A stretch of 64,000 bases of DNA from NCBI RefSeq assembly GCF_000948985.2, contig NZ_CP059733.1, forward strand, positions 2,480,001-2,544,000. The letters run 5' to 3'. Made by a program: the position numbers and the translations under genes. The notes beneath the pieces are model-generated. The model had not been told where the DNA came from. It was given only the letters and a program-made list of their open reading frames with translations, and made no database searches. This document shows, piece after piece, positions 17,896 through 28,084 of this stretch (position 1 is the stretch's first letter; every line of letters starts with the position of its first letter). Source of the DNA: Thalassomonas viridans. Lineage in GTDB: Bacteria; Pseudomonadota; Gammaproteobacteria; Enterobacterales; Alteromonadaceae.

Positions 17896-20124
17896 CTAGT
17901 TGTCCCGGGTTTGCATTATGTCCGCGCTTTGACTGACCAGGTAGACATAAACCAAGGTATTATCCTGAATGTCATAGGAAATATTTTTCTGCGTCGCCTG
18001 CAACAACTCGAAGGTGTTATTTTTATAGCGGTAGATGCCCGCTTGTTCGCCGGCATTACTGAGGCAATAAAGGCTGTCCGTCTGCGCTTTTAAATTCAGG
18101 GTGCGTCCTGTTATCGCTGCGCCGCAGGCCGCCGCTACTAAAGTGATATCTTCACTTTCCGGCGCTTGCGCCCGATACCAGCGTCCGCTGGCTTTATCGG
18201 ATAAATAATAGCTGTTGCTGTCAGGGGAGTAACGGCCCGCCTGCCAGCGGTAGTCCGACACGCTGATTTTGTCCCGGCCGATATCGTATGACATCAGTTG
18301 CCAGCTGTTATTACGCTGGGAAGAGAACAGCAATCGCTCGTTATCCCGCCAGGAAAGTGCGGCTATCGCCCGGTTGTTAAAAGTGTCGCTTGCGCTTAGC
18401 TCCCGCATGTTTCCCTCCCTGACATCGATCAGGTACAAGAGGTTGTCTGCCAGCACCAGCAGCCGGCTATCGTCGGGTGACCAGAGCAGGTCAAAAATCC
18501 GGGTGGCGTTGTTAAAGCGGCTTAAAGGGGCGGCGGTTTTGGTTTTTTTATCCTGCAGCCAGATTTCGGCGCTGCCGGAACGCTTGGAAACGAAAGCCAG
18601 CTGCTGCCCCGAATGGGACAGGGCCGGTAAATAGTCGCGGACACTGGAATTGTCCGGCTGCCATAAGCGTTTTTCCTGTCCGTTTTCGTCTGCCGGGTTA
18701 AGGCGGCTTATGGCTAAGTCATAGTCTGTGGTATAGGCGCTGAACAGGTAATCCTTTTGGTTGGGGTGGCGTCTCAGGTTCTTTAATCTCTGGCTGCCGC
18801 TGGCAATAACTCCGAGAAAATCCCCGTCAACACGGCTGTGCCACAGGGCCGTGGCCGGGTGGGGGGAAGGATGCACCAGGGTCTGGCCGTCATGGTGCCA
18901 GACAACTGAGCGTAACCTGTAGTCAAGTTCAGCCGTGCGGTTAAGCTGCTGGGCGGCCAAATCCAGGGTGTAAATCCTGCTGCGGGGGCTGTATTCAAGG
19001 TTAAGCATAACCAGCTTGTCGCCGGAGGGCGCCAGATCGAAATAATAATTTCCTTCACCGCCTGTGATGGGCTGGTTTAACGTGACTTGCTCCCCCGAAT
19101 CGATATCCAGGCGGAAAATCTGGTAACCCAGTAAATCCCTGGGTTTGTCGTTAAAATATAAAAAACGCCCGTCGGGGGAGAACTGAAAAACCGGCCAGGC
19201 GCTTTGGAAACAATCCCTTAAGGTGCGGGCTTTTTTCAGGTCCTGGGTTTCATCCAGCCGTACCTGAAGGATCTTGCAGATATTTTGATGCTTCCATAAA
19301 ACCGCCAGCGAGCGACCGTCGGGAGACCAGACCGGGCGGCTGATATTGCCTTTGCCGTGTTTGATATAACGGCGCTCGCCGCTGCTGAGATCCGTCAATA
19401 CCACCTGGTTTCTTTTGCCGTCCTCAGAGCGCTCGGTATGGGCCAGCCGGGTGAGATCTTTTGAGATATTCGGGTGCCATTCTGTGCCTTTATCCCGGGT
19501 GATGGCGTTTACGCTTTTTAGCCGGGCAGTTTTGCCGGCATCGGCAGTCTCTCCCCAGAGGTTCAGCGGTTTCAAGTGATTTAAGATAACCAACCCCGTC
19601 ACCAACACCAGCCCGGCAGCTAAGGTTAATGCGTTTTTATTTTTTTGCGCCGAAGCAGTAGCGGCCAAAGCCGGGACGGTATCGGCAGCCTGCTCTTCCC
19701 GGGGCCCGTCTGTATTTGCCGGAAGGTGTCCGGCAATATCCTGTGGTGAATGCGGCGCTTGATTTTCCTGGGTTAAGGTTTCCTGAGCTAAGGCTTCCCG
19801 GGTCAGGGTTTCCCCCGGGGTCACGCTGGCGGCAAAGCGGTAACCTTTCCTGGCTACGGTAACTATATAAAGCGGGTTTTTGGAATCATCATTCAGGGCC
19901 TTGCGCACTTTGGCTATGGTGCGGCTGATGGCGTTATCGGAAACCAGGGTGCCGGACCAGACATTATCCATCAGCTCATCTTTGCTGATCACCCGGTCGG
20001 GGTTTTGGCAGAAATAAGATAACAGCTCAAAAACTTTCGGTTCTAATTCTAGCTTTTTCTGCCCGCGGTAAATCACCATGGCCCGGGTGTCCAGACTGTG
20101 ATCCTGAAAATGAAAATAACGCAA
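17896..20124 (-). CDS. CadC-like membrane-bound transcriptional regulator with WD40/PD40 repeats
   Basis: The N-terminal 100 residues are an OmpR/CadC-type winged helix (LELEPKVFELLSYFCQN, NAISRTIAKVRKALNDD, YIVTVARKGYRF). A linker, one membrane segment (LTLAAGLVLVTGLVILNHL, about residue 170-190) and a 550-residue periplasmic domain follow, with PD40/TolB-like blades such as WSPDGRSLAVLW, FSPDGRFLYFND and WSPDDSRLLVLA. Such one-component regulators sense outside the membrane and bind DNA inside. It is divergent from an efflux operon and is the obvious candidate to control it. Confidence 0.9.
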   Translation of the reverse strand: MRYFHFQDHSLDTRAMVIYRGQKKLELEPKVFELLSYFCQNPDRVISKDELMDNVWSGTLVSDNAISRTIAKVRKALNDDSKNPLYIVTVARKGYRFAASVTPGETLTREALAQETLTQENQAPHSPQDIAGHLPANTDGPREEQAADTVPALAATASAQKNKNALTLAAGLVLVTGLVILNHLKPLNLWGETADAGKTARLKSVNAITRDKGTEWHPNISKDLTRLAHTERSEDGKRNQVVLTDLSSGERRYIKHGKGNISRPVWSPDGRSLAVLWKHQNICKILQVRLDETQDLKKARTLRDCFQSAWPVFQFSPDGRFLYFNDKPRDLLGYQIFRLDIDSGEQVTLNQPITGGEGNYYFDLAPSGDKLVMLNLEYSPRSRIYTLDLAAQQLNRTAELDYRLRSVVWHHDGQTLVHPSPHPATALWHSRVDGDFLGVIASGSQRLKNLRRHPNQKDYLFSAYTTDYDLAISRLNPADENGQEKRLWQPDNSSVRDYLPALSHSGQQLAFVSKRSGSAEIWLQDKKTKTAAPLSRFNNATRIFDLLWSPDDSRLLVLADNLLYLIDVREGNMRELSASDTFNNRAIAALSWRDNERLLFSSQRNNSWQLMSYDIGRDKISVSDYRWQAGRYSPDSNSYYLSDKASGRWYRAQAPESEDITLVAAACGAAITGRTLNLKAQTDSLYCLSNAGEQAGIYRYKNNTFELLQATQKNISYDIQDNTLVYVYLVSQSADIMQTRDN

Positions 20125-20266
20125 AAAATTCCCGTCTCTGTTATGGCAAACCGGCAGTTATAGTAAGGGATTTAGCGTTAAGTTAACAGCTTAAAGACCA
20201 AAATAACCTGAAATCGCTGTTTTATATGTCTGTGTTTAACTTATTGAAAAATAGTGCTTTTAAATG

Positions 20267-20295
20267 TGACTAAATCCCTGGTCACAGTTTAGTCA
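20267..20295. promoter_or_regulatory. Inverted repeat between CadC-like regulator and efflux operon
   Basis: TGACTAAA (20267-20274) and TTTAGTCA (20288-20295) form a perfect 8-bp inverted repeat with a 13-nt spacer. It lies about 90 bp before the adaptor start at 20385 and 143 bp before the regulator start. It is a reasonable operator for the divergent regulator, but no binding data can be inferred. Confidence 0.45.
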
Positions 20296-20384
20296 TCACA
20301 AATCCCGGTTTTTTCATGCTTTGTTCCGGCCTTTCATCCGGGTTTTCTCTACAACTACAACAAATTCGCAAACGAGAGAAGATT

Positions 20385-21671
20385 ATGGACCGACCCCTTA
20401 AGCAAACGAGCGGACAAGACAAGCAGAAAAAACTTAAACCTAAAGCTTATCTAAAAGAGATTTTAGCGGCCTGTGCCATCGGCATGGTTATGGTGACTTT
20501 TACCTGGTCAGAGTTAAGCAGCGCCGGCGGCAAAACCTATAACCTGGAGAAAAGCAAGCTGGTGCTGAGTACGGCCAGGCAGCAGACTTTTTCCGAGTTT
20601 TTACCGGTAAGGGCCGTGGTTGAACCGGAAAAAACCATCTTTATCGACGCCATTGACGGCGGCCGGGTCGAGCAGGTATATCTGCAGGAAGGCGCCCTGG
20701 TGGAGAAAGAACAGCCGATTTTAAAGCTCAGCAATACCAGTTTGCAGTTAACGGTTTTGGCCCGTGAAGCCGAGGTTTCGGAGCAAATCAACAATATGCG
20801 CAATACCCGGCTGGCGCTGGAGCAAAATCAGCTGAGCCTGAAGCGGGACGTGATCGAACTGGACTTTGAAGTGCAGAGGCTGCAAAAGCGTTTTGCCCGT
20901 AGCCGGCGCCTGGTAGAGCAGAAACTGATCTCGGCCCAGGAATTCGAAGAAATCAAGGACGAGCTGGACTACCAGAAGCGCTACCGGGAAACGGTGCGCC
21001 AGAGCCAGGAAAAAGAAGCGTTATTGCAGGAGCAGCAGCTGGCCCAGTTAAGCCAGAGCATTAAAACCCTGGAAAATAACCTGGCGATTTCCCAGTTAAG
21101 CCTGGACAAGCTGATCATCCGCGCGCCGGTATCGGGGCAGCTGACCTTCCTGGATGCCCAGGTAGGGGAGTCCAAGCGGGGCGGCCAGCGCCTGGGACAG
21201 GTGGACCTGCTTAATACCTTTAAGGTCAGCGCCCGTATCGACGAATTTTATGTCAGCCGGATTGCCGCCGGACAAAGCGCAGCCTTTATCCAGGACGGCC
21301 GGGAGCACCGGCTTATTGTCAGCAAGGTATATCCCGGCATAGACAACGGCACTTTTAAGGTGGACTTCAGCTTTGCCACCCCCGAGAGCCGGGAGCAGCT
21401 CAGGCTGGGACAAAGCCTGCAGACCAAATTAAACCTCTCTGCCAGCGAAAACAAGCTGCAAATCAATAACGGCGCTTTTATGCAGACCACGGGCGGCAAC
21501 TGGATATTTGTTGTCTCCACAGACGGCAGCCGCGCCGAAAAGCGCCAGGTACGTCTTGGCCGCCGCAATCCGCAGAGCATTGAAGTGCTTGACGGCTTAG
21601 CGCCGGGGGAGTCAGTGATCACTTCCTCCTATGCCAGCTTCGCCGATGCCGACCAGATCCAGCTGCTTTAG
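20385..21671 (+). CDS. HlyD/MacA-family periplasmic adaptor of an ABC efflux system
   Basis: The adaptor (428 residues from this start) has one N-terminal membrane segment (about residues 25-40), a first lipoyl half (IFIDAIDGGRVEQVYLQEGALVEKEQ), a long coiled coil of about 150 residues rich in Glu/Gln/Leu, the second lipoyl half (LIIRAPVSGQLTFLDAQVGE) and a beta-barrel region. The start at 20385 follows GAGAGAAG; an upstream in-frame ATG at 20316 would add a non-conserved leader. It links the inner-membrane transporter to an outer-membrane channel, which is not encoded here. Confidence 0.9.
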   Translation: MDRPLKQTSGQDKQKKLKPKAYLKEILAACAIGMVMVTFTWSELSSAGGKTYNLEKSKLVLSTARQQTFSEFLPVRAVVEPEKTIFIDAIDGGRVEQVYLQEGALVEKEQPILKLSNTSLQLTVLAREAEVSEQINNMRNTRLALEQNQLSLKRDVIELDFEVQRLQKRFARSRRLVEQKLISAQEFEEIKDELDYQKRYRETVRQSQEKEALLQEQQLAQLSQSIKTLENNLAISQLSLDKLIIRAPVSGQLTFLDAQVGESKRGGQRLGQVDLLNTFKVSARIDEFYVSRIAAGQSAAFIQDGREHRLIVSKVYPGIDNGTFKVDFSFATPESREQLRLGQSLQTKLNLSASENKLQINNGAFMQTTGGNWIFVVSTDGSRAEKRQVRLGRRNPQSIEVLDGLAPGESVITSSYASFADADQIQLL

Positions 21672-21716
21672 CCGCCGGAACCTTTAGCCATATATTTTAA
21701 GAAACAGGAAATTACT

Positions 21717-22421
21717 ATGATTACACTACAGAAAATAGCCAAGTCATTTATCGGTGAGGAAATCGAAACCGTCGCCATCGACGAGATGGACTTAAGCATC
21801 AACAAGGGGGAGTTCCTTTCTATCCTGGGGCCGTCCGGTTGCGGCAAGTCCACCTTGCTTAATGTTTTGGGCATGCTGGATACGGTTAACAGCGGCGAAT
21901 TTCATTTTCTCGGCCAAAACGTTTCCACGCTGGCGGAGTCGCAAAGGGCAAAGCTGCGCAAACAGCATCTGGGGTTTATTTTCCAGAATTTTAACCTGAT
22001 TGATGAATTGAGCGTCGAGCAAAACATAGAGCTGCCCCTTTATTACCAGAAAGTGGCCAAGGCGGAGCGGAAAAAGCGCGTCGATGCCGTGCTTGAACGT
22101 GTCGATATCAGCCACAGGCGCCACCACCTGCCGGCAAAACTTTCCGGCGGACAGCAGCAAAGGGTCGCCATTGCCCGGGCGATCATTACCGAGCCGGATC
22201 TTATCCTGGCGGATGAACCCACGGGAAACCTGGACTCGAACAATTCCGGCCAGGTGATGGCGTTATTGCAGCAGCTTAACCGGGAAGGCGCCACCATAGT
22301 TATGGTTACCCATGCCCCGGAGCACATCGGTTTCGGCACCCGGGCGATAGAGTTGCTCGACGGCAAAATCGTTTCCGACCGCCGCATCGGCGAGGCGCTG
22401 AAGGAGGTGTCCTGTGGTTAA
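21717..22421 (+). CDS. MacB/LolD-type ABC transporter ATP-binding protein
   Basis: The 234-residue ATPase shows Walker A ([12 protein letters not shown]), Q loop ([10 protein letters not shown]), signature [15 protein letters not shown], Walker B ([13 protein letters not shown]) and the switch His in VMVTHAPEH. These motifs place it in the MacB/LolD/FtsE mechanotransmission class. It follows the adaptor by 45 bp and overlaps the permease gene by 8 nt. Confidence 0.95.
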   Translation: MITLQKIAKSFIGEEIETVAIDEMDLSINKGEFLSILGPSGCGKSTLLNVLGMLDTVNSGEFHFLGQNVSTLAESQRAKLRKQHLGFIFQNFNLIDELSVEQNIELPLYYQKVAKAERKKRVDAVLERVDISHRRHHLPAKLSGGQQQRVAIARAIITEPDLILADEPTGNLDSNNSGQVMALLQQLNREGATIVMVTHAPEHIGFGTRAIELLDGKIVSDRRIGEALKEVSCG

Positions 22422-24831
22422 GTTATTTTTTATCGTGGCCTGGCGCAACCTGTGCCGGGAAAAGCTGATCACGGCGATCCAGCTGCTCGGGCTGGCGATA
22501 GGTATTGCCTGCTTTATCCTTATCCGTTTATATGTCGGGCATGAGCAAAGTTATAACCGCATGTTCACCGGGGCCGCTGATATCTACCGCCTCGACCTCG
22601 TCCGCGACCAGAACCGGCCCCAGGCGTTAACGCCGATGCGCTTAGGCAACGAGCTTAAACAAAACTTTGATGACGTGCTCGATGCCACCCGGCTGTCGAG
22701 CTCGCGTATTTCGATAAAACACCAGCAGGGGGTCTATTCGGAAAGGGCCCTGTTTGTCGACAGTAACTATTTCCGGTTTTTCGATTTCGACTTTATCGAA
22801 GGGGATCCCCATACCGCCCTGAACGGCCCTGCCAGCCTGGTGCTGCCCCAGGCGCTGGCGATCAAATATTTCGGCCGTGACACCGGCATTATCGGCAAAA
22901 GCCTGACCATCAGCGGCGTTGACCATCAGGTTACCGGGGTGTTAAAAAAGCCGGAGTCGCCCACCAGCTTGCCGCAAAGGTTGTTGCTGGCCAATGAACG
23001 TTTTGTCGAGCTGGCCCTGGCCAATCCCGCCTGGGAAATGGCCTGGACCTTTAACGCCACCGTGACCTTTGTCAGGCTGGTTCCCGGCGCTGAGACGGCG
23101 TCGCTGCAGGCCAATATCAGTGATTTCTATCAGCAAAGGGCGGCCGGTTTGTCTTCTTATAAATCCTACCGGCTGAATGTGGAAGCGCTGACGGATCTGC
23201 ACCTTTATACCGATACCAGCCGCACCTTGATGCCGCCGGGCAGCGGCGTTATGGTAACCGCCTTCGGCATCATCGCCGTGATGATCCTTTTGCTGGCCTG
23301 CGTCAATTTTACCAACCTTTCCACCGCGGCGGCCATGCGCCGGGGCAAAGATGTCGGGGTCAGGAAAGCCCTGGGGGCGAGCAAGCGCCAGCTGATAGTC
23401 CAGTACCTCAGCGAGGCCGTGTTGCAAACCAGTCTGGCGGGGGTCTTGGCCTTGCTGCTGGCGTGGGCTGTGCTGCCTTATTTCAACCAGCTGATGGAAG
23501 TGAACATCGTCTTTGACTTTACCCTGTCCGCCCTGGCAGACCTGCTGCTGTTAACCCTGGCTGTCGGCGTGATTGCCGGTTTGTATCCGGCGTTTTACCT
23601 GAGCAAGCTGGCGCCGGCGCTGGTGCTAAAAGGCGTGGCCAATTCATCTGCCGCCGGCGTGATGCTGCGCCAGGGGCTTATCGTATTCCAGTTTGCCATC
23701 GCCGCGTTATTGCTGGTGGCAAGTTTGGGAGTGAACTGGCAGATGTCATATATCCAGAACATGCCGCAGGGATATGACAGGGAAGGGGTGATAGTGATCA
23801 ACCGCGGCGCCGACATTTACAATACCTTTAAAAACCAGTTGCTGCGCCATCCGGAAGTCGCAGCCGTGACTATGTCCCATACCGTGCCGACCAAAGCGAC
23901 GCGGACCTCGAATGTGGTGCGCAGGGCGGATAACCTGGATGACGAAATCCAGGTGGGCTCGAACCCGGTAAGTTATGACTTTTTTGCCACTTACGGCATT
24001 AATATACTGGCCGGACGGGATTTTTCCCGGGAATTCAGCAATGACGCCTACCGGGAAAATGAGCAGGACTGGAAAAGCTCTTTGGGTAAAATCATCATCA
24101 ACCAGACGCTGGCCAGGGCGCTTGGCTGGACGGCCGGTGAGGCGGTAGGGCAAATGATCACTTTGGGGGGCGGCGATGACGGTTTGCATAACCACCAGGT
24201 CATTGCCGTGGTGGAAGACAGCCATTATATCAGCGTGAAAACCGCGGTGCCGGCGATGATTTATGTGCTCTCGGGGGAGCCGCAGGATTTATCCCTGCGC
24301 TGGACTTCGGTGCGTTTTAAGGGAGCCGTCAATGCTCGGGTACTCAGCGAGCTGGAGCAAATCTGGCTGTCGCTGGCGCCGGACCAGGCTTTCACCTACG
24401 ACTGGATAGCGGCGGAATTTGCTTCCCTGTACCGCAGCGAGTCAAAGCAAAGGCAGTTGTTAAATGTCTTTACCCTGCTTGCGGTAGTGGTGACGGCAAT
24501 AGGCTTGTTCGGCCTGGCGGCCTTTAATACCCGGCGCCGGGTTAAGGAGATTGCCATCCGTAAGATTTTAGGGGCGGGCACGGCGCAGCTGTGCTTTATG
24601 CTGGTGAACCAGTTTTCATTGCTGGTGTTGCTGGCCAACCTCCTGGTGATGCCGCTTGCCTGGTATCTGCTCAGGGACTGGCTAAACGGTTTTATTTACC
24701 GTATCGACATGCCCTACGGTGCTTTTGCCCTGTCGGCGCTGTTTAGCCTGTTGATAGCCTATATCACGGTTATGGTTATTGCCTACCGGGCGGCGAATGC
24801 AACGCCGGTGGACGCCCTGCAATACGAATAA
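22414..24831 (+). CDS. FtsX/MacB-type ABC transporter permease
   Basis: This 805-residue permease has two FtsX modules: an N-terminal helix, a large periplasmic MacB_PCD domain, three helices around [21 protein letters not shown], then a second periplasmic domain and a C-terminal FtsX core ([27 protein letters not shown]). This double layout is common in efflux systems of Bacteroidetes and Alteromonadales that export antimicrobial peptides or other large amphiphiles. It starts with GTG at 22414, overlapping the ATPase gene, with GGAGG upstream. Substrate unknown. Confidence 0.93.
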   Translation: MVKLFFIVAWRNLCREKLITAIQLLGLAIGIACFILIRLYVGHEQSYNRMFTGAADIYRLDLVRDQNRPQALTPMRLGNELKQNFDDVLDATRLSSSRISIKHQQGVYSERALFVDSNYFRFFDFDFIEGDPHTALNGPASLVLPQALAIKYFGRDTGIIGKSLTISGVDHQVTGVLKKPESPTSLPQRLLLANERFVELALANPAWEMAWTFNATVTFVRLVPGAETASLQANISDFYQQRAAGLSSYKSYRLNVEALTDLHLYTDTSRTLMPPGSGVMVTAFGIIAVMILLLACVNFTNLSTAAAMRRGKDVGVRKALGASKRQLIVQYLSEAVLQTSLAGVLALLLAWAVLPYFNQLMEVNIVFDFTLSALADLLLLTLAVGVIAGLYPAFYLSKLAPALVLKGVANSSAAGVMLRQGLIVFQFAIAALLLVASLGVNWQMSYIQNMPQGYDREGVIVINRGADIYNTFKNQLLRHPEVAAVTMSHTVPTKATRTSNVVRRADNLDDEIQVGSNPVSYDFFATYGINILAGRDFSREFSNDAYRENEQDWKSSLGKIIINQTLARALGWTAGEAVGQMITLGGGDDGLHNHQVIAVVEDSHYISVKTAVPAMIYVLSGEPQDLSLRWTSVRFKGAVNARVLSELEQIWLSLAPDQAFTYDWIAAEFASLYRSESKQRQLLNVFTLLAVVVTAIGLFGLAAFNTRRRVKEIAIRKILGAGTAQLCFMLVNQFSLLVLLANLLVMPLAWYLLRDWLNGFIYRIDMPYGAFALSALFSLLIAYITVMVIAYRAANATPVDALQYE

Positions 24832-24851
24832 AATCACCGCCGGTATTGCGT

Positions 24852-24886
24852 TAAGCGCTGGCCGTTAATGGCCGGCGCTTATTTTT
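24852..24886 (+). terminator. Terminator of the efflux operon
   Basis: TAAGCGCTGGCC (24852-24863) pairs with GGCCGGCGCTTA (24870-24881) with one G-T wobble, followed by TTTTT. It ends the adaptor-ATPase-permease transcript and lies just before the convergent GNAT gene. Confidence 0.85.
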
Positions 24887-24909
24887 GTCGGGTTTTCCAG
24901 CCGCCGGCG

Positions 24910-25437
24910 TTAAAGATCATGGCGGCACAGACCATAAACATAATCATCAACATAGCGGTTATTGATCACCGTATTTTGCCTTAAGCGGGCTTCCCGGGTA
25001 AATCCCGTTTTCTCCAACAGCCTGTAGGAGCCGGTATTGGCGACGGCACAGGTTGCCGTGAGCTTATTTAAAGCTAAGGCATTAAAAACATAGTCTTTAA
25101 TCAGCTTTAATGCTTCGCCGGCAAATCCCTTACCCTGGGCGCCCGGTTTGATCATAAAGCCGGTTTCGGCGATTTTAGCCTTATGGTCGGTTATTTTTAT
25201 CCCGATATTGCCAAGTTTTTCACCGCTTGTTTTTTCCTTGATGCCGAAACATAACCAGGCATGGCTGTTTATTGTCCAGGGCTTGGTTTTTTCCTCGAAT
25301 GCCGCCGTGGCTTCTTCGAGTGTGAACGGGGTATAAACATGCTCCATGACCACAGGCGACATAGAGAGTTCGACAAATAAGGCAAAGTCTGACTGATCAA
25401 AAGGCGTCAGACTGATTCTGTCGCTGGTTAATTCCAC
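24910..25437 (-). CDS. GNAT family N-acetyltransferase (RimJ/RimL type)
   Basis: The 175-residue protein has the GNAT_3 layout: ISLTPFDQSDFALFVELS, a beta hairpin (SGEKLGNIGIKI), the acetyl-CoA motif A (PGAQGKGFAGEALKLIKDYVF) and the C-terminal LTATCAVANTGSYRLLEKTGFTREA typical of RimJ-like acetyltransferases. The substrate could be an N-terminal residue or a small amine; the sequence does not say. Confidence 0.92.
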   Translation of the reverse strand: MELTSDRISLTPFDQSDFALFVELSMSPVVMEHVYTPFTLEEATAAFEEKTKPWTINSHAWLCFGIKEKTSGEKLGNIGIKITDHKAKIAETGFMIKPGAQGKGFAGEALKLIKDYVFNALALNKLTATCAVANTGSYRLLEKTGFTREARLRQNTVINNRYVDDYVYGLCRHDL

Positions 25438-25470
25438 TTTATTTCCTTTTTATTATTGTTGGTTATTGTG

Positions 25471-26457
25471 TTAATTATTGTGCTGATAAGCGGCTGTTTC
25501 TTTTGTGCCTGCATGCCGGTTAATTTTCGGGGACAACCAGCGCATCATATTGACAAAGAGGTTGCCGTTACTGTTGTCCGGGCTGGTGATGGTGACATAG
25601 ACTTTTTCTTTTTCGTCAAAGGTGAAAATAAAGTTCCTGAACATGCCCTGATCTGTGGTCACGACCACTTTACCCTTACCATATTCAAAGGCGATCATGG
25701 CGGCGTAATAGTCTGATACTTCATGGAAACTGTTGTCTTTATTGTAATTGGCCGTGTCTTTAGGGTAAGCGATCACTACATCCTGGGGCCGGCGAAAAAC
25801 CGCGGCGCCGCAGTGGAAATCAATTTTCTCCACCTCGGGGCCCATGCCGTAAAGGGGATGGGATTTTTTCAGCAGGCCTTCTTGCTCTGTCATGCCAAAA
25901 AAATTGGAACAGCGGTCGTCTTTGGAAGTGAAACTCGGGTGCTTGGGAGAATAGGCGTAACCGTCGCGGAATTTGACATCAAAGGCTTCCAGCAAAGGGC
26001 GTGCGCCGCTGCCGCCGGGAAAATGGCTCAGGGTCAGAAATAAGCTGCCGCCGTCGGCGACCCAGCGGACAACGGACTCCAGCTCGTTATCGCTGATGGG
26101 GGATTTCCAGAAAACGGCGCCGCTGTCCAAGGTGATTTTATCGTTGGGCAGGCCGTGAATGATCAAAATATCGGTATCATTTTTGGCTAAATCCAGGGCT
26201 TTATTGGTGTAGCTTACCAGAAAACCGTCCCGGCTCATGATATCCAGCATGGCGTGGGCGCCGTGGGAGTCATCCTCGGTCTTATATATGGTCTGGTGAT
26301 AACGGTCAATCAATACCCGGGTTTGGTGCTTCTGGTTTAAGGTCTCAAACTGATGCCGGTAGTCGAGATCTGCGATTGCGTCTGTCACCACTTTTTTTGC
26401 CTGGGCCGTGAAGATAAAAGAAGTAAAAAGTACTAAACCGGCAAGTTTGAGTGTCAT
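25471..26457 (-). CDS. DUF4350-like secreted protein
   Basis: The protein (328 residues from this start) has a signal peptide (MTLKLAGLVLFTSFIFTAQA), so it is exported. The core contains TDILIIHGLPND and VRWVADGGSLFLTLSHFPGG, a class I glutamine-amidotransferase-like Rossmann core of the DUF4350 type, without an obvious catalytic Cys-His-Glu triad. An open frame extends to 26520, but its extra N-terminus is not signal-like and GGGG precedes the ATG at 26457. DUF4350 proteins are of unknown function. Confidence 0.75.
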   Translation of the reverse strand: MTLKLAGLVLFTSFIFTAQAKKVVTDAIADLDYRHQFETLNQKHQTRVLIDRYHQTIYKTEDDSHGAHAMLDIMSRDGFLVSYTNKALDLAKNDTDILIIHGLPNDKITLDSGAVFWKSPISDNELESVVRWVADGGSLFLTLSHFPGGSGARPLLEAFDVKFRDGYAYSPKHPSFTSKDDRCSNFFGMTEQEGLLKKSHPLYGMGPEVEKIDFHCGAAVFRRPQDVVIAYPKDTANYNKDNSFHEVSDYYAAMIAFEYGKGKVVVTTDQGMFRNFIFTFDEKEKVYVTITSPDNSNGNLFVNMMRWLSPKINRHAGTKETAAYQHNN

Positions 26458-26553
26458 AGATCTTGGCCCCAGTATGTTAATCATTTGTATAAAAAGGCAA
26501 TATACCTTGAAAAATAACAAGATGCCACAGACAGAAGCCGGTCAGGTATGGCG

Positions 26554-27459
26554 TTATTTTTGATCCCAGTAGGGATTGTCGCCGAAGCGCTCTGCCATAA
26601 AGTCAATCAGTACCCGGGCCCGCTGCGACAAAAAGCGTGTCTGGGGATATACGGCGTAAACATTGGCCACCGGTAGCCGGTGGTCGCAAAGCAGGGGCAC
26701 CAGCTCGCCGGTTAATACCGCCTGCCAGGCGATAAAGGTCGGCAGGTAGGTAATGCCGTGTCCGGCTATGGCCATGTCCCGTAAAAAGTCGCCGTTATTG
26801 GCTTTCATTTTTGCCGTGATCGGCAGGCTGACGGTTTTGCCCCTGGGATCTGTGATGGTGATTTTGGCATGGCTGGCCTTACCGTATTGCAGAAACTGGT
26901 GCTTTTTCAAATCCGCTATGGTGTGCGGCGTGCCTTTGGCCTTGAGGTAGGCGGGGCTGGCGCAGAGCACATGACGTACCGGGGTGATGCGCTTTGCCTG
27001 CAGGCTGGAGTCTTTGAGATCGGCGATACGGATCGCCAGTTCATAGCCTTCTTCCACCAGGTCGATTTGCCGGTCGGCGAAATCAAGCTCTATGGTAAGT
27101 TCGGGGTGGTGTCCGGAAAACTCATCTATGGCAGAGGTTAAATGCATCAGGCCGAAAGACAGGGGCACAGCCATACGCAGGGTACCGTTCAGGGTGGCAT
27201 CGACACAGCTGGTTTCATTATTCATCTGGGCAACATCATCGAGAATTTTTACTGCCCGTTGGTAAAAAACATTACCGGCATCGGTGAGCTTTGACTTGCG
27301 TGTGGTGCGGATAAGCAAACGGGTGTCGAGCCGGGTTTCCAGCTCTACCAGGCGGCGGCTCACCGCAGATTTTGCCAGGTTGAGTTGCTCAGCCGCCTTG
27401 CCTATGCCGCCGGCTTCGACAATGCGTACAAAGATCGCCATTTGCTCTAACTGACCCAT
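26554..27459 (-). CDS. LysR-family transcriptional regulator
   Basis: This 301-residue regulator has an N-terminal winged helix (MAIFVRIVEAGGIGKAAEQLNLAKSAVSRRL is the recognition region) and a periplasmic-binding-type effector domain. The pattern is of the DmlR/CrgA-like subgroup. It is divergent from the DoxX-pirin-reductase genes across a 147-bp, AT-rich intergenic region (27460-27606), so it probably controls them. In E. coli a similar gene neighbourhood is controlled by the LysR protein YhaJ, which responds to aromatic/hydroquinone compounds, but this protein is not obviously a YhaJ orthologue. Confidence 0.93.
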   Translation of the reverse strand: MGQLEQMAIFVRIVEAGGIGKAAEQLNLAKSAVSRRLVELETRLDTRLLIRTTRKSKLTDAGNVFYQRAVKILDDVAQMNNETSCVDATLNGTLRMAVPLSFGLMHLTSAIDEFSGHHPELTIELDFADRQIDLVEEGYELAIRIADLKDSSLQAKRITPVRHVLCASPAYLKAKGTPHTIADLKKHQFLQYGKASHAKITITDPRGKTVSLPITAKMKANNGDFLRDMAIAGHGITYLPTFIAWQAVLTGELVPLLCDHRLPVANVYAVYPQTRFLSQRARVLIDFMAERFGDNPYWDQK

Positions 27460-27621
27460 AAAAGCCTCCTGTGATCGACTCGTTAATTGTTCTTATTTCT
27501 GCAATTATCATTTCTTATTATTGCTGTTTATTCTTATATCATCAACAACTAAACTTTCATCATCGACTTAGAAAAGTCACCTATATCACTATGAACAGCA
27601 GAGTAAATGCGGAGAAATATT

Positions 27622-28008
27622 ATGAATACTTTGATTAATTTCAGTGCCCCGGCCGGACGTTTTTTAATTGCCCTGATCTTTTTGATGTCAGGCGTAAACA
27701 AGATTTTTTCTTATGCCGGTACCCAGGGTTATATGGAAGCCATGGGGGTTCCCGGATTCTTATTGCCCCTGGTGATTATCACCGAAGTTGTTGGCGCCCT
27801 GGCCATCATCCTAGGTTGGAACACCCGGATTGCCGCTTTGGCGTTGGCGGGATTTAGCCTGTTATCAGCGGTTTTATTCCACGCGGACTTTAGCGACCAG
27901 ATACAAATGATCATGTTTATGAAAAATATCGCCATCGCCGGTGGTTTCCTTATTCTGATCGCCACGGGACCGGGCAGTTATGCCTTAGACAACCGGGCTA
28001 AAGCATAA
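27622..28008 (+). CDS. DoxX family membrane protein (YqjF-like)
   Basis: The 128-residue protein has four membrane helices and the DoxX hallmarks: AGRFLIALIFLMSGVNKI, VGALAIILGWNTRIAALAL and LFHADF...MKNIAIAGGFL. DoxX proteins are quinone- or thiol-redox-linked membrane proteins; E. coli YqjF (induced by 2,4-dinitrotoluene products) belongs here. The ATG at 27622 has GGAG 8 nt upstream; a further in-frame ATG at 27607 overlaps that site. It is the first gene of the plus-strand island. Confidence 0.9.
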   Translation: MNTLINFSAPAGRFLIALIFLMSGVNKIFSYAGTQGYMEAMGVPGFLLPLVIITEVVGALAIILGWNTRIAALALAGFSLLSAVLFHADFSDQIQMIMFMKNIAIAGGFLILIATGPGSYALDNRAKA

Positions 28009-28084
28009 CCGGGTTAAAGCATAAACGGCTAAAAGGCCGGGTGGAGCCCTTAGGGCTTTACCCCTGCCTTAATTAAGGAGACAT

